A stretch of 64,000 bases of DNA from Pseudomonadota bacterium (GTDB taxonomy: Bacteria > Pseudomonadota > Alphaproteobacteria > Sphingomonadales > Sphingomonadaceae): positions 85,625 to 149,624 of the forward strand of contig JAEXAY010000008.1 in the NCBI GenBank assembly GCA_023457895.1. The letters are read 5' to 3'. Shown here in pieces: positions 1 through 9,625 of this stretch. Below the pieces are notes generated by a model that worked only from the letters and a program-made list of their open reading frames with translations, searched no databases and had not been told where the DNA came from. Within the stretch, counting starts at the first letter, position 1, and each line of letters opens with the position of its first letter. The position numbers and the translations under genes are program-made.

Positions 1-528
1 GGAAAAGCCGACATTGACCGGGCGCTTGAGCATGTCCATGTCCATCCCCATCGCATCTGCCTGGGCGCGCGCGAGCTTGAGGAAGTCGCCGCCCGAAAGC
101 GGTTCCTCGCCGCGCTCCTTGCGCTGCGCATTGAGCGCCTCGCGCAGGAACTGGACATTGGAAACGCCGGGAATTTCCACCGGATACTGGAAGCCGAGGA
201 AAAGGCCTGCGGCGGCGCGTTCATGCGGTTCGAGCTCCAGCAAGTTTATCCGAAGTCCTGAGCCTGTCGAAGGACGGCCATCCACTGCGCGTGCCCCTTC
301 GACCCGTGCTTCGACAAGCTCAGCACTGCGGGTTTGAGGCGTAAACCACACTTCCCCTTCCGTCACCGCATAGCCCGGCCGTCCGCTCAGCACATAACCG
401 AGCGTCGACTTGCCCGCGCCATTGGGGCCCATGATCGCGTGGATTTCACCCGCGTTGATGGTGAGGTTGAGCCCCTTGAGGATAGGACGGTCCGCGACCG
501 TGGCGTGGAGGTTTTCAATCTTAAGCAT
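1..528 (-). CDS. sufC: SufC, Fe-S cluster assembly ATPase (partial, 3' end off window)
   Basis: SufC is the ATPase of the SufBCD scaffold that builds Fe-S clusters in the cytosol. The 176 visible codons are open to the left edge. Residues 34-42 (GPNGAGKST) are the Walker A loop. FQYPVEIPGVSN follows, with the Q-loop Gln at residue 114, and the reading stops at VNVGFS, just before the expected ABC signature. The start at 528 gives the family N-terminus MLKIENLHA. Between the strand ending at Phe62 and the conserved LLELEPHERA block the protein carries about 29 residues more than E. coli SufC. This stretch is encoded by a palindromic repeat (258-323) that keeps the frame. Start lies 8 bp after the upstream lipoprotein stop, so it is co-transcribed with sufB. 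Identity is very secure; tolerance of the insert is inferred from the intact frame. Confidence 0.95.
   Translation of the reverse strand, partial: MLKIENLHATVADRPILKGLNLTINAGEIHAIMGPNGAGKSTLGYVLSGRPGYAVTEGEVWFTPQTRSAELVEARVEGARAVDGRPSTGSGLRINLLELEPHERAAAGLFLGFQYPVEIPGVSNVQFLREALNAQRKERGEEPLSGGDFLKLARAQADAMGMDMDMLKRPVNVGFS
258..323. repeat. Palindromic repeat inside sufC (in-frame insertion)
   Basis: Arms CTGAGCCTGTCGAAG (258-272) and CTTCGACAAGCTCAG (309-323) are inverted copies matching at 14 of 15 bases, with a 36-nt middle. Elements of this look are frequent between genes in sphingomonads. Here one sits in a coding region and adds residues roughly 66-92 to SufC without a stop or frameshift. 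Confidence 0.85.
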
Positions 529-536
529 TTGTTACT

Positions 537-968
537 TTACTCTACGCCTGAAGTTTTTGAGAATGGTATCTTACGACATGTCCCGCGCGTATGGTCTTCC
601 ACATACATCGCCATAGTGATAGCGCGCTCGGCACCATAGTTGCCGCTCCCAGGCTCCCACCACACCGAATCCTTGAGTGTGTAACCATCCGAAGCAGGGT
701 CGCGGAAAATTATTCTTTTGCTCGAGATGCTATGTATCTTTTCCCATGCTTTGCATGAGTCGGCACAATATCTATTTCTGTCTAGATCGACCTGAAACGT
801 CTCTTTGAAAGGCGTCTCCGCCCCTCCAAGGCTAGTTGTTCTACCTTCGCAAGCTAAACCGAAACGGCCAGTTTCGATCTGTCCAGCTCCAATGTCCGCA
901 CATCCCGACAGCAGCGCAAGCGACAAACTTGCCCAACTCGTTCGCGCCAAGGAGCCTCTGCTGATCAT
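537..968 (-). CDS. Small lipoprotein of unknown function between sufB and sufC
   Basis: A predicted outer- or periplasmic lipoprotein of 143 aa. The N-terminal hydrophobic stretch ends in LLSGC, so Cys23 is the likely lipidated residue. The mature part holds five further cysteines (GLACEG, YCADSCKAW, GTCRK). I recognise no family. The start at 968 is chosen because its ATG overlaps the TGA of the gene before it (ATGA, 965-968), a sign of translational coupling; an ATG at 992 is possible but would overlap by 28 nt. The 540-900 stretch looks less GC-rich than its neighbours. Being inside the SUF operon suggests co-expression with Fe-S assembly, but no role in that pathway can be read from sequence. 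Confidence 0.65.
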   Translation of the reverse strand: MISRGSLARTSWASLSLALLSGCADIGAGQIETGRFGLACEGRTTSLGGAETPFKETFQVDLDRNRYCADSCKAWEKIHSISSKRIIFRDPASDGYTLKDSVWWEPGSGNYGAERAITMAMYVEDHTRGTCRKIPFSKTSGVE

Positions 969-1390
969 TGCTCGGAAGCCTTTCCGCCGCATTGGGCGAG
1001 ATAGAGCCTGCGCTTGGCGTCGAGCGCCTCGCGGCGCAGGGCATCGAGCGCGCGGGCATCGTTGAGCGCGGCCTGGCGGTCGTCGAGCGCGGCCCCGGCG
1101 AACGCAATCGCCGCCTCGCTGTCGGCGGGCGGCGCGGGGGGGTTGCCAGAGGCTTTAGGCAGTGCCGCTGCCGCACTGCGCAAAGCCTGACGCCGCGCTT
1201 CAAGGTCGCGGCGGGCAACAAAAATGGCCTGCTGCTCGGTAAATAACGCGGTCATGAAATCACTGCGCCGCGCGGGCTCCGCCCCGAAGATGGCCGCAAC
1301 GGTCACGCGATCGCACTTGGCCACCGCCGCATCCATCGGCGCGAGGTCCGGCACGGCGAGCGCGGCGAGAAGGAGGAAAAGCGTAATCAC
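965..1390 (-). CDS. Exported alpha-helical protein of unknown function in the SUF operon
   Basis: A 141-aa protein with a short hydrophobic N-terminus (MITLFLLLAALAVPDLA) that can act as a signal peptide, then an Ala/Arg/Glu-rich, probably coiled-coil body. Two cysteines (AAVAKCDRV near the N-terminus and LAQCGG near the C-terminus) could pair in the periplasm. No family recognised. It sits between sufB and the lipoprotein gene on the same strand and is coupled to the latter by an ATGA overlap. The 150 bp separating it from sufB contain a palindromic repeat (1415-1488), so expression may be partly separated from sufB. Confidence 0.65.
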   Translation of the reverse strand: MITLFLLLAALAVPDLAPMDAAVAKCDRVTVAAIFGAEPARRSDFMTALFTEQQAIFVARRDLEARRQALRSAAAALPKASGNPPAPPADSEAAIAFAGAALDDRQAALNDARALDALRREALDAKRRLYLAQCGGKASEQ

Positions 1391-1414
1391 AATACAGCCT
1401 TACCCCCGGTCGCC

Positions 1415-1488
1415 CTGAACTTGTTTCAGTGTCCATAGCTCCGGAGCCAGCAATAGCGCAGGAGATATGGATGCTGAAACAAGTTCAG
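1415..1488. repeat. 74-bp palindromic repeat, family A copy 1
   Basis: Left arm at 1415-1437 and right arm at 1466-1488 are inverted copies (core CTGAACTTGTTTCAG, 21 of 23 bases matching). The same arms recur at 12263-12337. It lies between sufB and the next gene of the operon and would form a long hairpin in the transcript. Confidence 0.9.
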
Positions 1489-1542
1489 CATGACGAGCTA
1501 CCATCAGGCCCTTGCCCTCAGGAGGATGGGTATCGCACGCGT

Positions 1543-3030
<1,488 letters not shown>

Positions 3031-3044
3031 AACAGAATATCCGT

Positions 3045-3107
3045 CGTTGCGTGCCCGGCCTTGTGCCGGGCGGAGCAATCCAGGGCCGCGCACGCAACGC
3101 TGGATTG
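3045..3107. repeat. Palindromic repeat between Rrf2 gene and sufB
   Basis: Perfect 10-bp arms CGTTGCGTGC (3045-3054) and GCACGCAACG (3090-3099) enclose a second hairpin (GCCCGGCC..GCCGGGC), with another pair CAATCCAG/CTGGATTG (3076-3083, 3100-3107) interleaved. It is in the sufB leader and may form alternative stems in the mRNA. Confidence 0.8.
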
Positions 3108-3145
3108 CCGCGTTGCTGCGCTCCTCGCAGTGACGCCCACAAGCA

Positions 3146-3553
3146 TCATGCGCGCACCGCCAGACTGCTGAGGCTCACGCCCGAAAGCGCGCCACGCACG
3201 GCATTGTTGACCACGCCCCAATGCGGCTGGACCTTGCAATTGCCTTCAAGGCAGCAATCCGGGCGGTCATTATCGACGCAGGATGTCATCGCGATCGGGC
3301 CCTCGATGGCCTCGATGATCTCAGCCAGCGTTACCGCCGCAGGGGGACGCGCGAGCTGGAAGCCGCCACCCGCCCCGCGCACCGAGCGCAGCAGTCCGGC
3401 CTGCGACAGCTTGCTCACCAGCTTCTGAACAGTCGGCAGCGGCAAGCCTGTTTCATCCGCCACCTGCGCCGCATTAAGACGGGCATGGCCGCAATGCCGC
3501 GCCACGGCGGACATCATCACGATAGCATAATCGGCAAGGCTCGAAAGACGCAT
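3146..3553 (-). CDS. Rrf2-family Fe-S sensing regulator of the SUF operon
   Basis: A DNA-binding regulator that in related bacteria senses Fe-S supply and controls suf or isc genes. At 135 aa it has the Rrf2 winged helix at the N-terminus (MRLSSLADYAIVMM, then the recognition region AAQVADETGLPLPTVQKLV). The C-terminal half has the cluster-binding group, with Cys92, Cys100, Cys101 and Cys106 and a following PHW. The spacing is close to that of IscR (Cys92/98/104, His107). It is the first gene of the operon, upstream of sufB. A perfect palindrome 40 bp upstream (3593-3605) may be its own operator. Whether to call it IscR or SufR cannot be decided here. Confidence 0.9.
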   Translation of the reverse strand: MRLSSLADYAIVMMSAVARHCGHARLNAAQVADETGLPLPTVQKLVSKLSQAGLLRSVRGAGGGFQLARPPAAVTLAEIIEAIEGPIAMTSCVDNDRPDCCLEGNCKVQPHWGVVNNAVRGALSGVSLSSLAVRA

Positions 3554-3592
3554 GAAACCGGATCCAAACTGGAGCGCGTTTCAACATGGTCT

Positions 3593-3605
3593 AATCAGAC
3601 TGATT
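3593..3605. promoter_or_regulatory. Candidate operator of the SUF operon
   Basis: AATCAG-A-CTGATT is a perfect 6-bp inverted repeat with one central base, 40 bp upstream of the Rrf2 regulator start and inside the only promoter-sized gap before the operon. Size and position suit an Rrf2-type dimer; binding is inferred. Confidence 0.45.
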
Positions 3606-3659
3606 CGCTCCAATTCGTGGCATGTGGGCTTCCGGGCGCGGAAGTTCAAGCCAAATCGT

Positions 3660-4523
3660 TCAGGTAAGCGCGGTCAGGGGATGAAGATTACCGATCAGTT
3701 CCGAACGCGAATAGATGATGCGCGAGATCTCGTCATTATCGAAGCGGATTTGTTGCGGGGTCTGGCCGGTGAACTGCTTGATCTCGCGGATCATGTGCGA
3801 CTGGTCGTAAAAGGCATTGCCATAATCCATCGAATCCGCCTCCCGGGCGTGCAGCAGCTTGGCGATGCGTAGCGCGCGATATTTGCGCGCCAGCAACTTG
3901 GGCGGGACGCCATAAAGATGCTTGACCATCCGCACCACCTGACGCTGCGACAGGTTGGTCTGTTCGTAAAGATCGTTCAGTTCGGGCGCGATGCTGCCAA
4001 TCAGCCATTCGTCGACAATATGCACGAACCTGCGCACCTCGGGATTGACGAACTGGTTGAGAGCCCGCGCCGCTTCATCGAGCAACCGCACCATCACGGC
4101 AAAATCGGGTGCCTCGCGCAGCGCGGCGACGAGATCGAGCATCGGCCGGGCAAATTGATCATCAATGACAATGATGCGGTTGATATAATCCGCCGCCGAC
4201 CGCTTGGTCATTGCGTGCCAGCCGCATGGCAGAAGGCCGCAGCCCACCATATGGATACCGTTGCGGACCTCGTAACTCGTCTGGCCGGTCGTCGGGCCGA
4301 ACACCACCGGCCGGTTCACATGGACCGGCGCACCCAATGGCAAGCTGGTAACTGCCCCGCCATGCAGGACAAAGCGGACTTGCGCGATTGCGGCACGCTC
4401 GCTCGCGACTATGCCGCCGGGCGGCATCGCTTCCTTTGGGAAGTCAGCAAAATAATAAGCAGAGACTATATCTCTGACATCGTCCGCAGGCGCCGCATAA
4501 ACCAGCCGCTGCTCCATGGTCAT
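3660..4523 (-). CDS. AraC-family transcriptional regulator
   Basis: A 287-aa regulator. The C-terminal third is an AraC/XylS DNA-binding domain with its first helix-turn-helix at LYEQTNLSQRQVVRMVKHLY and the second at YDQSHMIREIKQFTGQTPQQ, a typical AraC ending. The N-terminal 170 residues resemble the ligand-sensing part of short AraC proteins with an HVNRPVVFGPTTGQ-type core, but no ligand can be named. It stands alone, transcribed away from pyrD, and its upstream region holds a minus-strand terminator (4601-4638) that would shield it from read-through. Confidence 0.85.
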   Translation of the reverse strand: MTMEQRLVYAAPADDVRDIVSAYYFADFPKEAMPPGGIVASERAAIAQVRFVLHGGAVTSLPLGAPVHVNRPVVFGPTTGQTSYEVRNGIHMVGCGLLPCGWHAMTKRSAADYINRIIVIDDQFARPMLDLVAALREAPDFAVMVRLLDEAARALNQFVNPEVRRFVHIVDEWLIGSIAPELNDLYEQTNLSQRQVVRMVKHLYGVPPKLLARKYRALRIAKLLHAREADSMDYGNAFYDQSHMIREIKQFTGQTPQQIRFDNDEISRIIYSRSELIGNLHPLTALT

Positions 4524-4600
4524 GTTCCGTCGTTATGGCTGCGACCCGACGTGGAAAATATCTTACACCATCCGGAAAGGATTTGAAAGCAGTCACTTGC

Positions 4601-4638
4601 AACAAAAACGGCCTGCCGGGCAAAAGCCGGACAGGCCG
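4601..4638 (-). terminator. Rho-independent terminator on the minus strand
   Basis: On the minus strand a 13-bp GC-rich stem (4638-4626 pairing with 4621-4609, one mismatch) with a TTTT loop is followed by GTTTTTGTT. No obvious protein gene ends here, which is why a small RNA is proposed upstream. Confidence 0.8.
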
Positions 4639-4719
4639 CAAGTGTTAAAGGTCCCTGTTGCCCATTAAGGAAGCGCCAGAGCCCTTCGGGTCGCAAAGCA
4701 AGCTATGCCCGAGTCGCAT
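4601..4719 (-). ncRNA. Candidate small RNA ending at the terminator
   Basis: A strong minus-strand terminator stands in a 297-bp gap with no convincing gene in front of it. The only frame leading into it encodes at most 24 codons from an ATG at 4719 (or 6 from 4665), with no Shine-Dalgarno. An independent short transcript starting in the AT-richer 4720-4770 stretch is the simplest explanation. The 5' end is a guess; a short peptide gene is the alternative. Confidence 0.35.
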
Positions 4720-4820
4720 TGATCCGTATTGGACAAAATCGACATATGTGCAGAAAAACACATTTTTCTGGTGTGATTTGCCCCGTTGCAAAGGCCGCGA
4801 GGCTCCCGCATGGGGCACCG

Positions 4821-5870
4821 ATGATCTACGCATTCGCCCGCCCTATCCTGTTTTCACTCGACGCCGAAACCGCGCATGGGGTGGCGATCAGCACTCTGAA
4901 AGCCTTGCCGGCCGCCCCGGCCCCTGTGCCCGACCCGGTCCTTGCGATTTGCGTCGCAGGCCTCGACTTTCCCAATCCAATCGGTCTGGCCCCTGGTTTC
5001 GACAAGAATGCGGAAGCGGCCCATGCCATGCCCTGGCTTGGTTTCGGCTTTGCGGAAGTGGGCACGCTCACCCCGCGCCCGCAGCCGGGCAATGACCGCC
5101 CGCGCCTGTTCCGCCTTGCCGAAGACGGCGCGGTCATCAACCGCATGGGGTTCAACAATCAAGGGCAGGGCGCGGCGATAGATCGCCTCCGCCGCCTCCG
5201 GGCGCGACCGGACCACGCCATTACCGGCGTCAATATCGGCGCCAACAAGCAGAGCATGGCGGACGGCACCGCCAATGCCGACTATGTGCGCGGCGTCGAA
5301 CAGATGCTGCCGCTCGCCGATTATCTCACTGTCAATATCAGTTCGCCCAACACGCCGGGACTGCGCGCGCTACAGGACAAGAGCGCGCTCGACGCGCTGC
5401 TTGCGGCGGTAATGGAGACGCGCGGCGTCAACCGGACGCCGATCTTCCTCAAGGTCGCGCCCGACTTGCAGCCCGCTGATATCGATGACATCGTGGCGCT
5501 CGCCCATCTTCACCGGCTCGATGCGCTGATCATCTCCAATACCACGATCAGCCGCCCCGCAGGGTTGCGGTCGGCGCAGGCAAGCGAGACTGGCGGCCTG
5601 TCGGGCGCTCCGCTGCGCGATCTCGCCTTGCAGCGGCTCAAGGACTTCGTCGCAGCGGGCGCGCAGGCCTTGCCGCTGATCGGGGTTGGCGGCATCGCGT
5701 CGGCGGAGGATGCCTATGCGCGCATCCGCGCGGGCGCGTCGCTGATCCAGATTTACAGCGCGATGGTTTATGAAGGGCCGATGCTCGCGCGCCGGATCAA
5801 CCGGGGCTTGAAGACATTGCTGGCGCGTGACGGGTTCCGCAACGTCGCCGAGGCGGTGGGTGCGCAATAG
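4821..5870 (+). CDS. pyrD: Dihydroorotate dehydrogenase (quinone), class 2
   Basis: Oxidises dihydroorotate to orotate in pyrimidine synthesis, passing electrons to membrane quinone through FMN. The 349-aa product shows the class 2 pattern: N-terminal amphipathic membrane anchor (IYAFARPILFSLDAETAHG), then NPIGLAPGFDKNAEA, EVGTLTPRPQPGNDRPRLFR, NRMGFNNQG, VNIGANK, and TVNISSPNTPGLR containing the catalytic Ser. FLKVAPDL, ISNTTISRP and the FMN phosphate site PLIGVGGIAS complete it. The frame is open upstream to 4719, but the ATG at 4821 matches the family start. The ggt gene follows after 39 bp on the same strand. Confidence 0.97.
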   Translation: MIYAFARPILFSLDAETAHGVAISTLKALPAAPAPVPDPVLAICVAGLDFPNPIGLAPGFDKNAEAAHAMPWLGFGFAEVGTLTPRPQPGNDRPRLFRLAEDGAVINRMGFNNQGQGAAIDRLRRLRARPDHAITGVNIGANKQSMADGTANADYVRGVEQMLPLADYLTVNISSPNTPGLRALQDKSALDALLAAVMETRGVNRTPIFLKVAPDLQPADIDDIVALAHLHRLDALIISNTTISRPAGLRSAQASETGGLSGAPLRDLALQRLKDFVAAGAQALPLIGVGGIASAEDAYARIRAGASLIQIYSAMVYEGPMLARRINRGLKTLLARDGFRNVAEAVGAQ

Positions 5871-5909
5871 CGCTTGCCCTCAAGCAAGGCGCGGGCGTAA
5901 TGATCGTCC

Positions 5910-7667
5910 ATGAAAATCAAAACAGGACAGGGGATGCTGGCGGCAAGCCTGATGGTGCTGGCGATGACTGCCGCACCGGCGGCTGCACAGACGATCGATC
6001 CCAATAACACCGCCCCGGCGCTTGCCGGTGTCACCGCCGAAGGCAAGAGCGCGACCGGTACTTCCGTCGTCAGCTCTGCCGACCCGCGCGCCACCGCAGC
6101 TGGCCAGGAAATGCTGCGCCTCGGCGGCAGCGCGGCCGACGCCGCGCTCGCGACCATGCTGGCACTGACCGTGGTAGAACCGCAGTCGAGCGGCATCGGC
6201 GGTGGCGGTTTCTTCGTCTATCATGACGCCGTGACGGGCCAGACCGGCACCGTGGATGGGCGCGAGCGTGCACCGGCTTCGGCGACGGCGGGACTGTTCA
6301 TGGGCCCGGACGGCAAGCCGGTGCCTTATATGGATGCCTATCCGGGCGGCCGGTCGGTCGGCGTGCCCGGCAATATCCGGCTCGCCGCCATGGCGCACCA
6401 GAAATGGGGCAAGCTCAAATGGGCGCAGTTGTTCCAGCCCGCGATCCGGCTGGCCGAGAAGGGCTTCACCGCTAATGAATGGACCACCAGCGCCGTTCGC
6501 ATGAACCAGAAGACCATCGCGGAAAATCCGGAATTGAGCGCGCTCTACCTGCCGGGCGGCCAGCCTGTCGCGGCGGGGCAGACCATCAGAAACCCGAAGC
6601 TCGCCGCGCTGCTGCGCGATGTCGCTAACAAGGGGCCGGATGCCTTCTACACCGGCCGCAACGCGCAGGCGATCATCGACGCGGTGGGCAAGTCCGCGCG
6701 CAACCCCGCGGTAATGACGCTCGCGGACCTCAAAAATTACAGCGCGACGCCGCGCGATGCCGTCTGCACCAGCTATCACCAGTATAAGTTGTGCGGCATG
6801 GGGCCGCCCTCGTCGGGCGCCACCACGGTGTTCCAGATCATGGGCATGCTCGAAGGCTATGATCTGAAACGCATGGGGCCGGACAACCCGATGAGCTGGC
6901 ACGTCATCGGCGAGGCGATGCAACTGTCCTATGCCGACCGCTCCAAATATCTCGGAGACCCGGATTTCGTCGAGGTCCCAGTCAAGGGGCTGCTCGACAA
7001 AGGTTATATCGCAGGCCGCGCCGGGCTGATTTCCCCGTTCCGTGCGCTCGGCACCTATGAAGCGGGCGATCCGCCGGGCGCGCCGAAGCGCACCGCTGCG
7101 GCGCCGGGCGAGGTCAGCGGCACCTCGCATTTCGTCGCCGCCGACAAGGCCGGCAATCTCGCGTCGATGACATCGACCGTCGAAGGCGTGTTCGGCAGCC
7201 AGTTGATCGCCAACGGCATGGTGCTCAACAATGAGCTGACCGACTTCACCTTCGCGCCAGAAGAAAATGGCGCGCCGGTTGCCAACCGCGTCGAGCCGGG
7301 CAAGCGTCCTTTGTCCTCCATGTCGCCCACGATCGTCTATGGCCCGGATGGCAAGCCCCTGCTCGCGGTCGGGTCGGCGGGCGGCAAGCGCATCATCATG
7401 CATGTCACGAAAGTGCTGGTCGGGGTACTCGACTTCGGTCTTTCTCCGCAGGAAGCCGTGGCGCTGCCCAATCTTTTCTACGATCGCGACGGTCTGGTGA
7501 TCGAGGCGACGCCGCTCGGCAACTGGCTCGCGCCGCAGATCAGCGCATTCGGGTCGAAGACGCGCGCGGCCGAACTCGGCTCCAAGCTCAACGTCGCCTA
7601 TCGCGTCAGCGGGCAATGGCAGGGCGTTGCCGATTCGCGCAGCCAGGGGAACGCGCTCGCCAACTAG
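5910..7667 (+). CDS. ggt: Gamma-glutamyltransferase, exported proenzyme
   Basis: Cleaves or transfers the gamma-glutamyl group of glutathione in the periplasm. The 585-aa precursor has a signal peptide ending in APAAAQ. It has the large-subunit motif PQSSGIGGGGFFVYH and the self-cleavage site GTSHFVAADKAGN, where Thr405 would be the new N-terminal nucleophile of the small subunit. GKRPLSSMSPTIV and the oxyanion Gly pair in VGSAGGKRI follow. Thr-Ser-His replaces the Thr-Thr-His of E. coli, a conservative change. Located 39 bp after pyrD and 52 bp before the acyl-CoA synthetase, so the three may share a transcript although the functions differ. Confidence 0.95.
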   Translation: MKIKTGQGMLAASLMVLAMTAAPAAAQTIDPNNTAPALAGVTAEGKSATGTSVVSSADPRATAAGQEMLRLGGSAADAALATMLALTVVEPQSSGIGGGGFFVYHDAVTGQTGTVDGRERAPASATAGLFMGPDGKPVPYMDAYPGGRSVGVPGNIRLAAMAHQKWGKLKWAQLFQPAIRLAEKGFTANEWTTSAVRMNQKTIAENPELSALYLPGGQPVAAGQTIRNPKLAALLRDVANKGPDAFYTGRNAQAIIDAVGKSARNPAVMTLADLKNYSATPRDAVCTSYHQYKLCGMGPPSSGATTVFQIMGMLEGYDLKRMGPDNPMSWHVIGEAMQLSYADRSKYLGDPDFVEVPVKGLLDKGYIAGRAGLISPFRALGTYEAGDPPGAPKRTAAAPGEVSGTSHFVAADKAGNLASMTSTVEGVFGSQLIANGMVLNNELTDFTFAPEENGAPVANRVEPGKRPLSSMSPTIVYGPDGKPLLAVGSAGGKRIIMHVTKVLVGVLDFGLSPQEAVALPNLFYDRDGLVIEATPLGNWLAPQISAFGSKTRAAELGSKLNVAYRVSGQWQGVADSRSQGNALAN

Positions 7668-7719
7668 CGCGTTCTTCGTCGAGCGCTTCCTGTCATTTTT
7701 CAAAGGTCAAGCTTTGTCC

Positions 7720-9543
7720 ATGTCAGCAACCAAACCCCCATCGGCCTCCCCCCTGCCGCGCTATCCCAACCTCGTCACCATGTTCTTCACCCATGCCGAA
7801 CAGCAGGGCGACAAGCCGTTCCTGTGGGCGAAGAAAGACCGCGTCTGGACCGCGATCAGCTGGCGCGAGGCGGCCAGTCAGGTGGCAGGCCTCGCCCGCT
7901 CGCTCAACCAGCTGGGCTTCGGCAATGGCGACCGCATCATGCTGGTGAGCGAAAACCGCCCCGAATGGTGCCTCGCTGACCTTGGCATCATGGCGGCGGG
8001 TTGCGTGACGGTGCCGACCTACACCACCAATACCGAGCGCGATCACCAGCATATCCTCGACAATTCAGGCGCGAGCGCGGTGATCGTTTCCGACGCGAAG
8101 CTGGCGCGCCACCTGCTCCCGGCCGTGATGCGCAGCAATGCCCGCCTTGTCGTCGGTATCGAGGACCTGCGCATCGGCCAGCAGGGGACGATCGAGTTTC
8201 GCCGTTTTTCGGAGCTGGTGCGGGACGGAGAAGCCGCGCTTGCGGACATCCGTGACCGCGCCGCCAGGGTCACGCGCGATGAACTGGCGTGCATCATCTA
8301 TACCTCTGGCACCGGCGGTGCGCCGCGCGGTGTGCGCCAGCATCACGGCATGATTCTCCACAATGTCGAGGGCTGCTGCGAGATCGTGGCCGAGGATTTC
8401 GGGCTCGAGGAAGAAGTGTTCCTGTCCTTCCTCCCCTTGAGCCACGCCTATGAACATTCGGGCGGCCAGTTTTTCCCGATCGGCTGCCGCGGTCAGATCT
8501 ATTATGCCGAAGGGCTGGAAAAGCTCGTCACCAATATCGAGGAAGTACGGCCCACCATCATGGTCGTCGTGCCGCGCCTGTTCGAGGTGATCCGCCAGAA
8601 GATGCTGAAGGCAGTCGAAAAACAGGGCAAGATGGCCAATCTCCTGCTCGACCGTGCCCTTACGCTCGGCGAGAAAAGCTACACGCGCGGCAGCCTTCCC
8701 TTCTATGACAAGCCGATGCAGTTCGTCATCGACCGGCTGTTCAAACCGAAAATCCAGCAGAAATTCGGCGGACGGGTAAAGGCGCTGGTGTCGGGCGGCG
8801 CTCCGCTCAACCCCGATATCGGCGTGTTCTTCCATTCGCTCGGCCTGACCCTGCTGCAAGGCTATGGCCAGACCGAGGCGGGGCCGGTGATCAGCTGCAA
8901 CCGCCCCAAGGCGGGGATCAAGATGGACACGGTCGGCCCGCCGATGCCCAATACCGAGGTGCGCATCGCCGAGGACGGGGAAATCCTCGTGCGGGGCGAA
9001 CTCGTCATGCACGGCTATTGGCGCAACGAGGCGGAAAGCGAGCGCGTGCTGAAGGATGGCTGGCTCTATACCGGCGACATCGGCCATATCGACGAGCGCG
9101 GCCGGATTGTCATCACCGACCGCAAGAAGGACCTCGTCGTCAACGACAAGGGCGACAATATCGCACCGCAGCGGGTCGAGGGGATGCTGACGCTACAGCC
9201 CGAAATCCTCCAGGCGATGATCTATGGCGACAAGCGGCCCTATGTCGTGGCGATCGTCGTTCCCGATCCGGAATGGGCGCATGAATGGGCCGAGGTGCAT
9301 GGGCTGCCCGCCGATCTCAAGCTGCTCGAGGAGCATGACAAGTTCAAGGCCGCGATGCGTGCGGCGATCGACCGCGTCAATGCCGGGCTATCGGTGATCG
9401 AAAAGGTGCGCAAGTTCGACTTTGCCAGCGAAGCCTTCACGATCGAGAATGAGCAGATGACGCCATCGATGAAAATCCGCCGCCATGTGCTGAAACAGGT
9501 TTATGCGGACAGGATCGCGGCGCTGTATGGGGACAAGGAATAA
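7720..9543 (+). CDS. Long-chain acyl-CoA synthetase (AMP-forming)
   Basis: Activates fatty acids to acyl-CoA through an acyl-adenylate. The 607-aa protein has the P-loop IIYTSGTGGAPRGV (about residues 190-203; TSGTGG with AP in place of the usual TSGTTG-KP). It also has the motifs LPLSHAYEH, VSGGAPLNPD, LLQGYGQTEAGPVISC, GWLYTGDIG and DRKKDLVV with the A10-type Lys region near NDKGDNIAPQRVEG. Length and the LLQGYGQTE block place it with the ~600-aa bacterial FAA1-like synthetases rather than FadD proper. The ATG at 7720 is preferred over an open stretch upstream that overlaps ggt. Nothing nearby fixes the substrate chain length. Confidence 0.92.
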   Translation: MSATKPPSASPLPRYPNLVTMFFTHAEQQGDKPFLWAKKDRVWTAISWREAASQVAGLARSLNQLGFGNGDRIMLVSENRPEWCLADLGIMAAGCVTVPTYTTNTERDHQHILDNSGASAVIVSDAKLARHLLPAVMRSNARLVVGIEDLRIGQQGTIEFRRFSELVRDGEAALADIRDRAARVTRDELACIIYTSGTGGAPRGVRQHHGMILHNVEGCCEIVAEDFGLEEEVFLSFLPLSHAYEHSGGQFFPIGCRGQIYYAEGLEKLVTNIEEVRPTIMVVVPRLFEVIRQKMLKAVEKQGKMANLLLDRALTLGEKSYTRGSLPFYDKPMQFVIDRLFKPKIQQKFGGRVKALVSGGAPLNPDIGVFFHSLGLTLLQGYGQTEAGPVISCNRPKAGIKMDTVGPPMPNTEVRIAEDGEILVRGELVMHGYWRNEAESERVLKDGWLYTGDIGHIDERGRIVITDRKKDLVVNDKGDNIAPQRVEGMLTLQPEILQAMIYGDKRPYVVAIVVPDPEWAHEWAEVHGLPADLKLLEEHDKFKAAMRAAIDRVNAGLSVIEKVRKFDFASEAFTIENEQMTPSMKIRRHVLKQVYADRIAALYGDKE

Positions 9544-9552
9544 CCGCCTCGT

Positions 9553-9572
9553 GCTCCTGCGCAGGCAGGAGC
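9553..9572. repeat. Hairpin between convergent genes
   Basis: GCTCCTGC (9553-9560) and GCAGGAGC (9565-9572) form a perfect 8-bp stem in the gap where the acyl-CoA synthetase (plus) and the next lipoprotein gene (minus) end. No T-run follows on either strand; a bidirectional end hairpin or a degraded palindromic repeat are both possible. Confidence 0.5.
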
Positions 9573-9625
9573 CCGGGACAGCATAATTCTACATAACCGT
9601 GCCTGCGCGGGGAGTATGCCGTTCT

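Noticed and set aside
5880..7703. 607-codon minus-strand frame opposite gamma-glutamyltransferase
   Set aside because: His/Arg-rich low-complexity translation typical of antisense frames at high GC; the sense gene is unmistakable.
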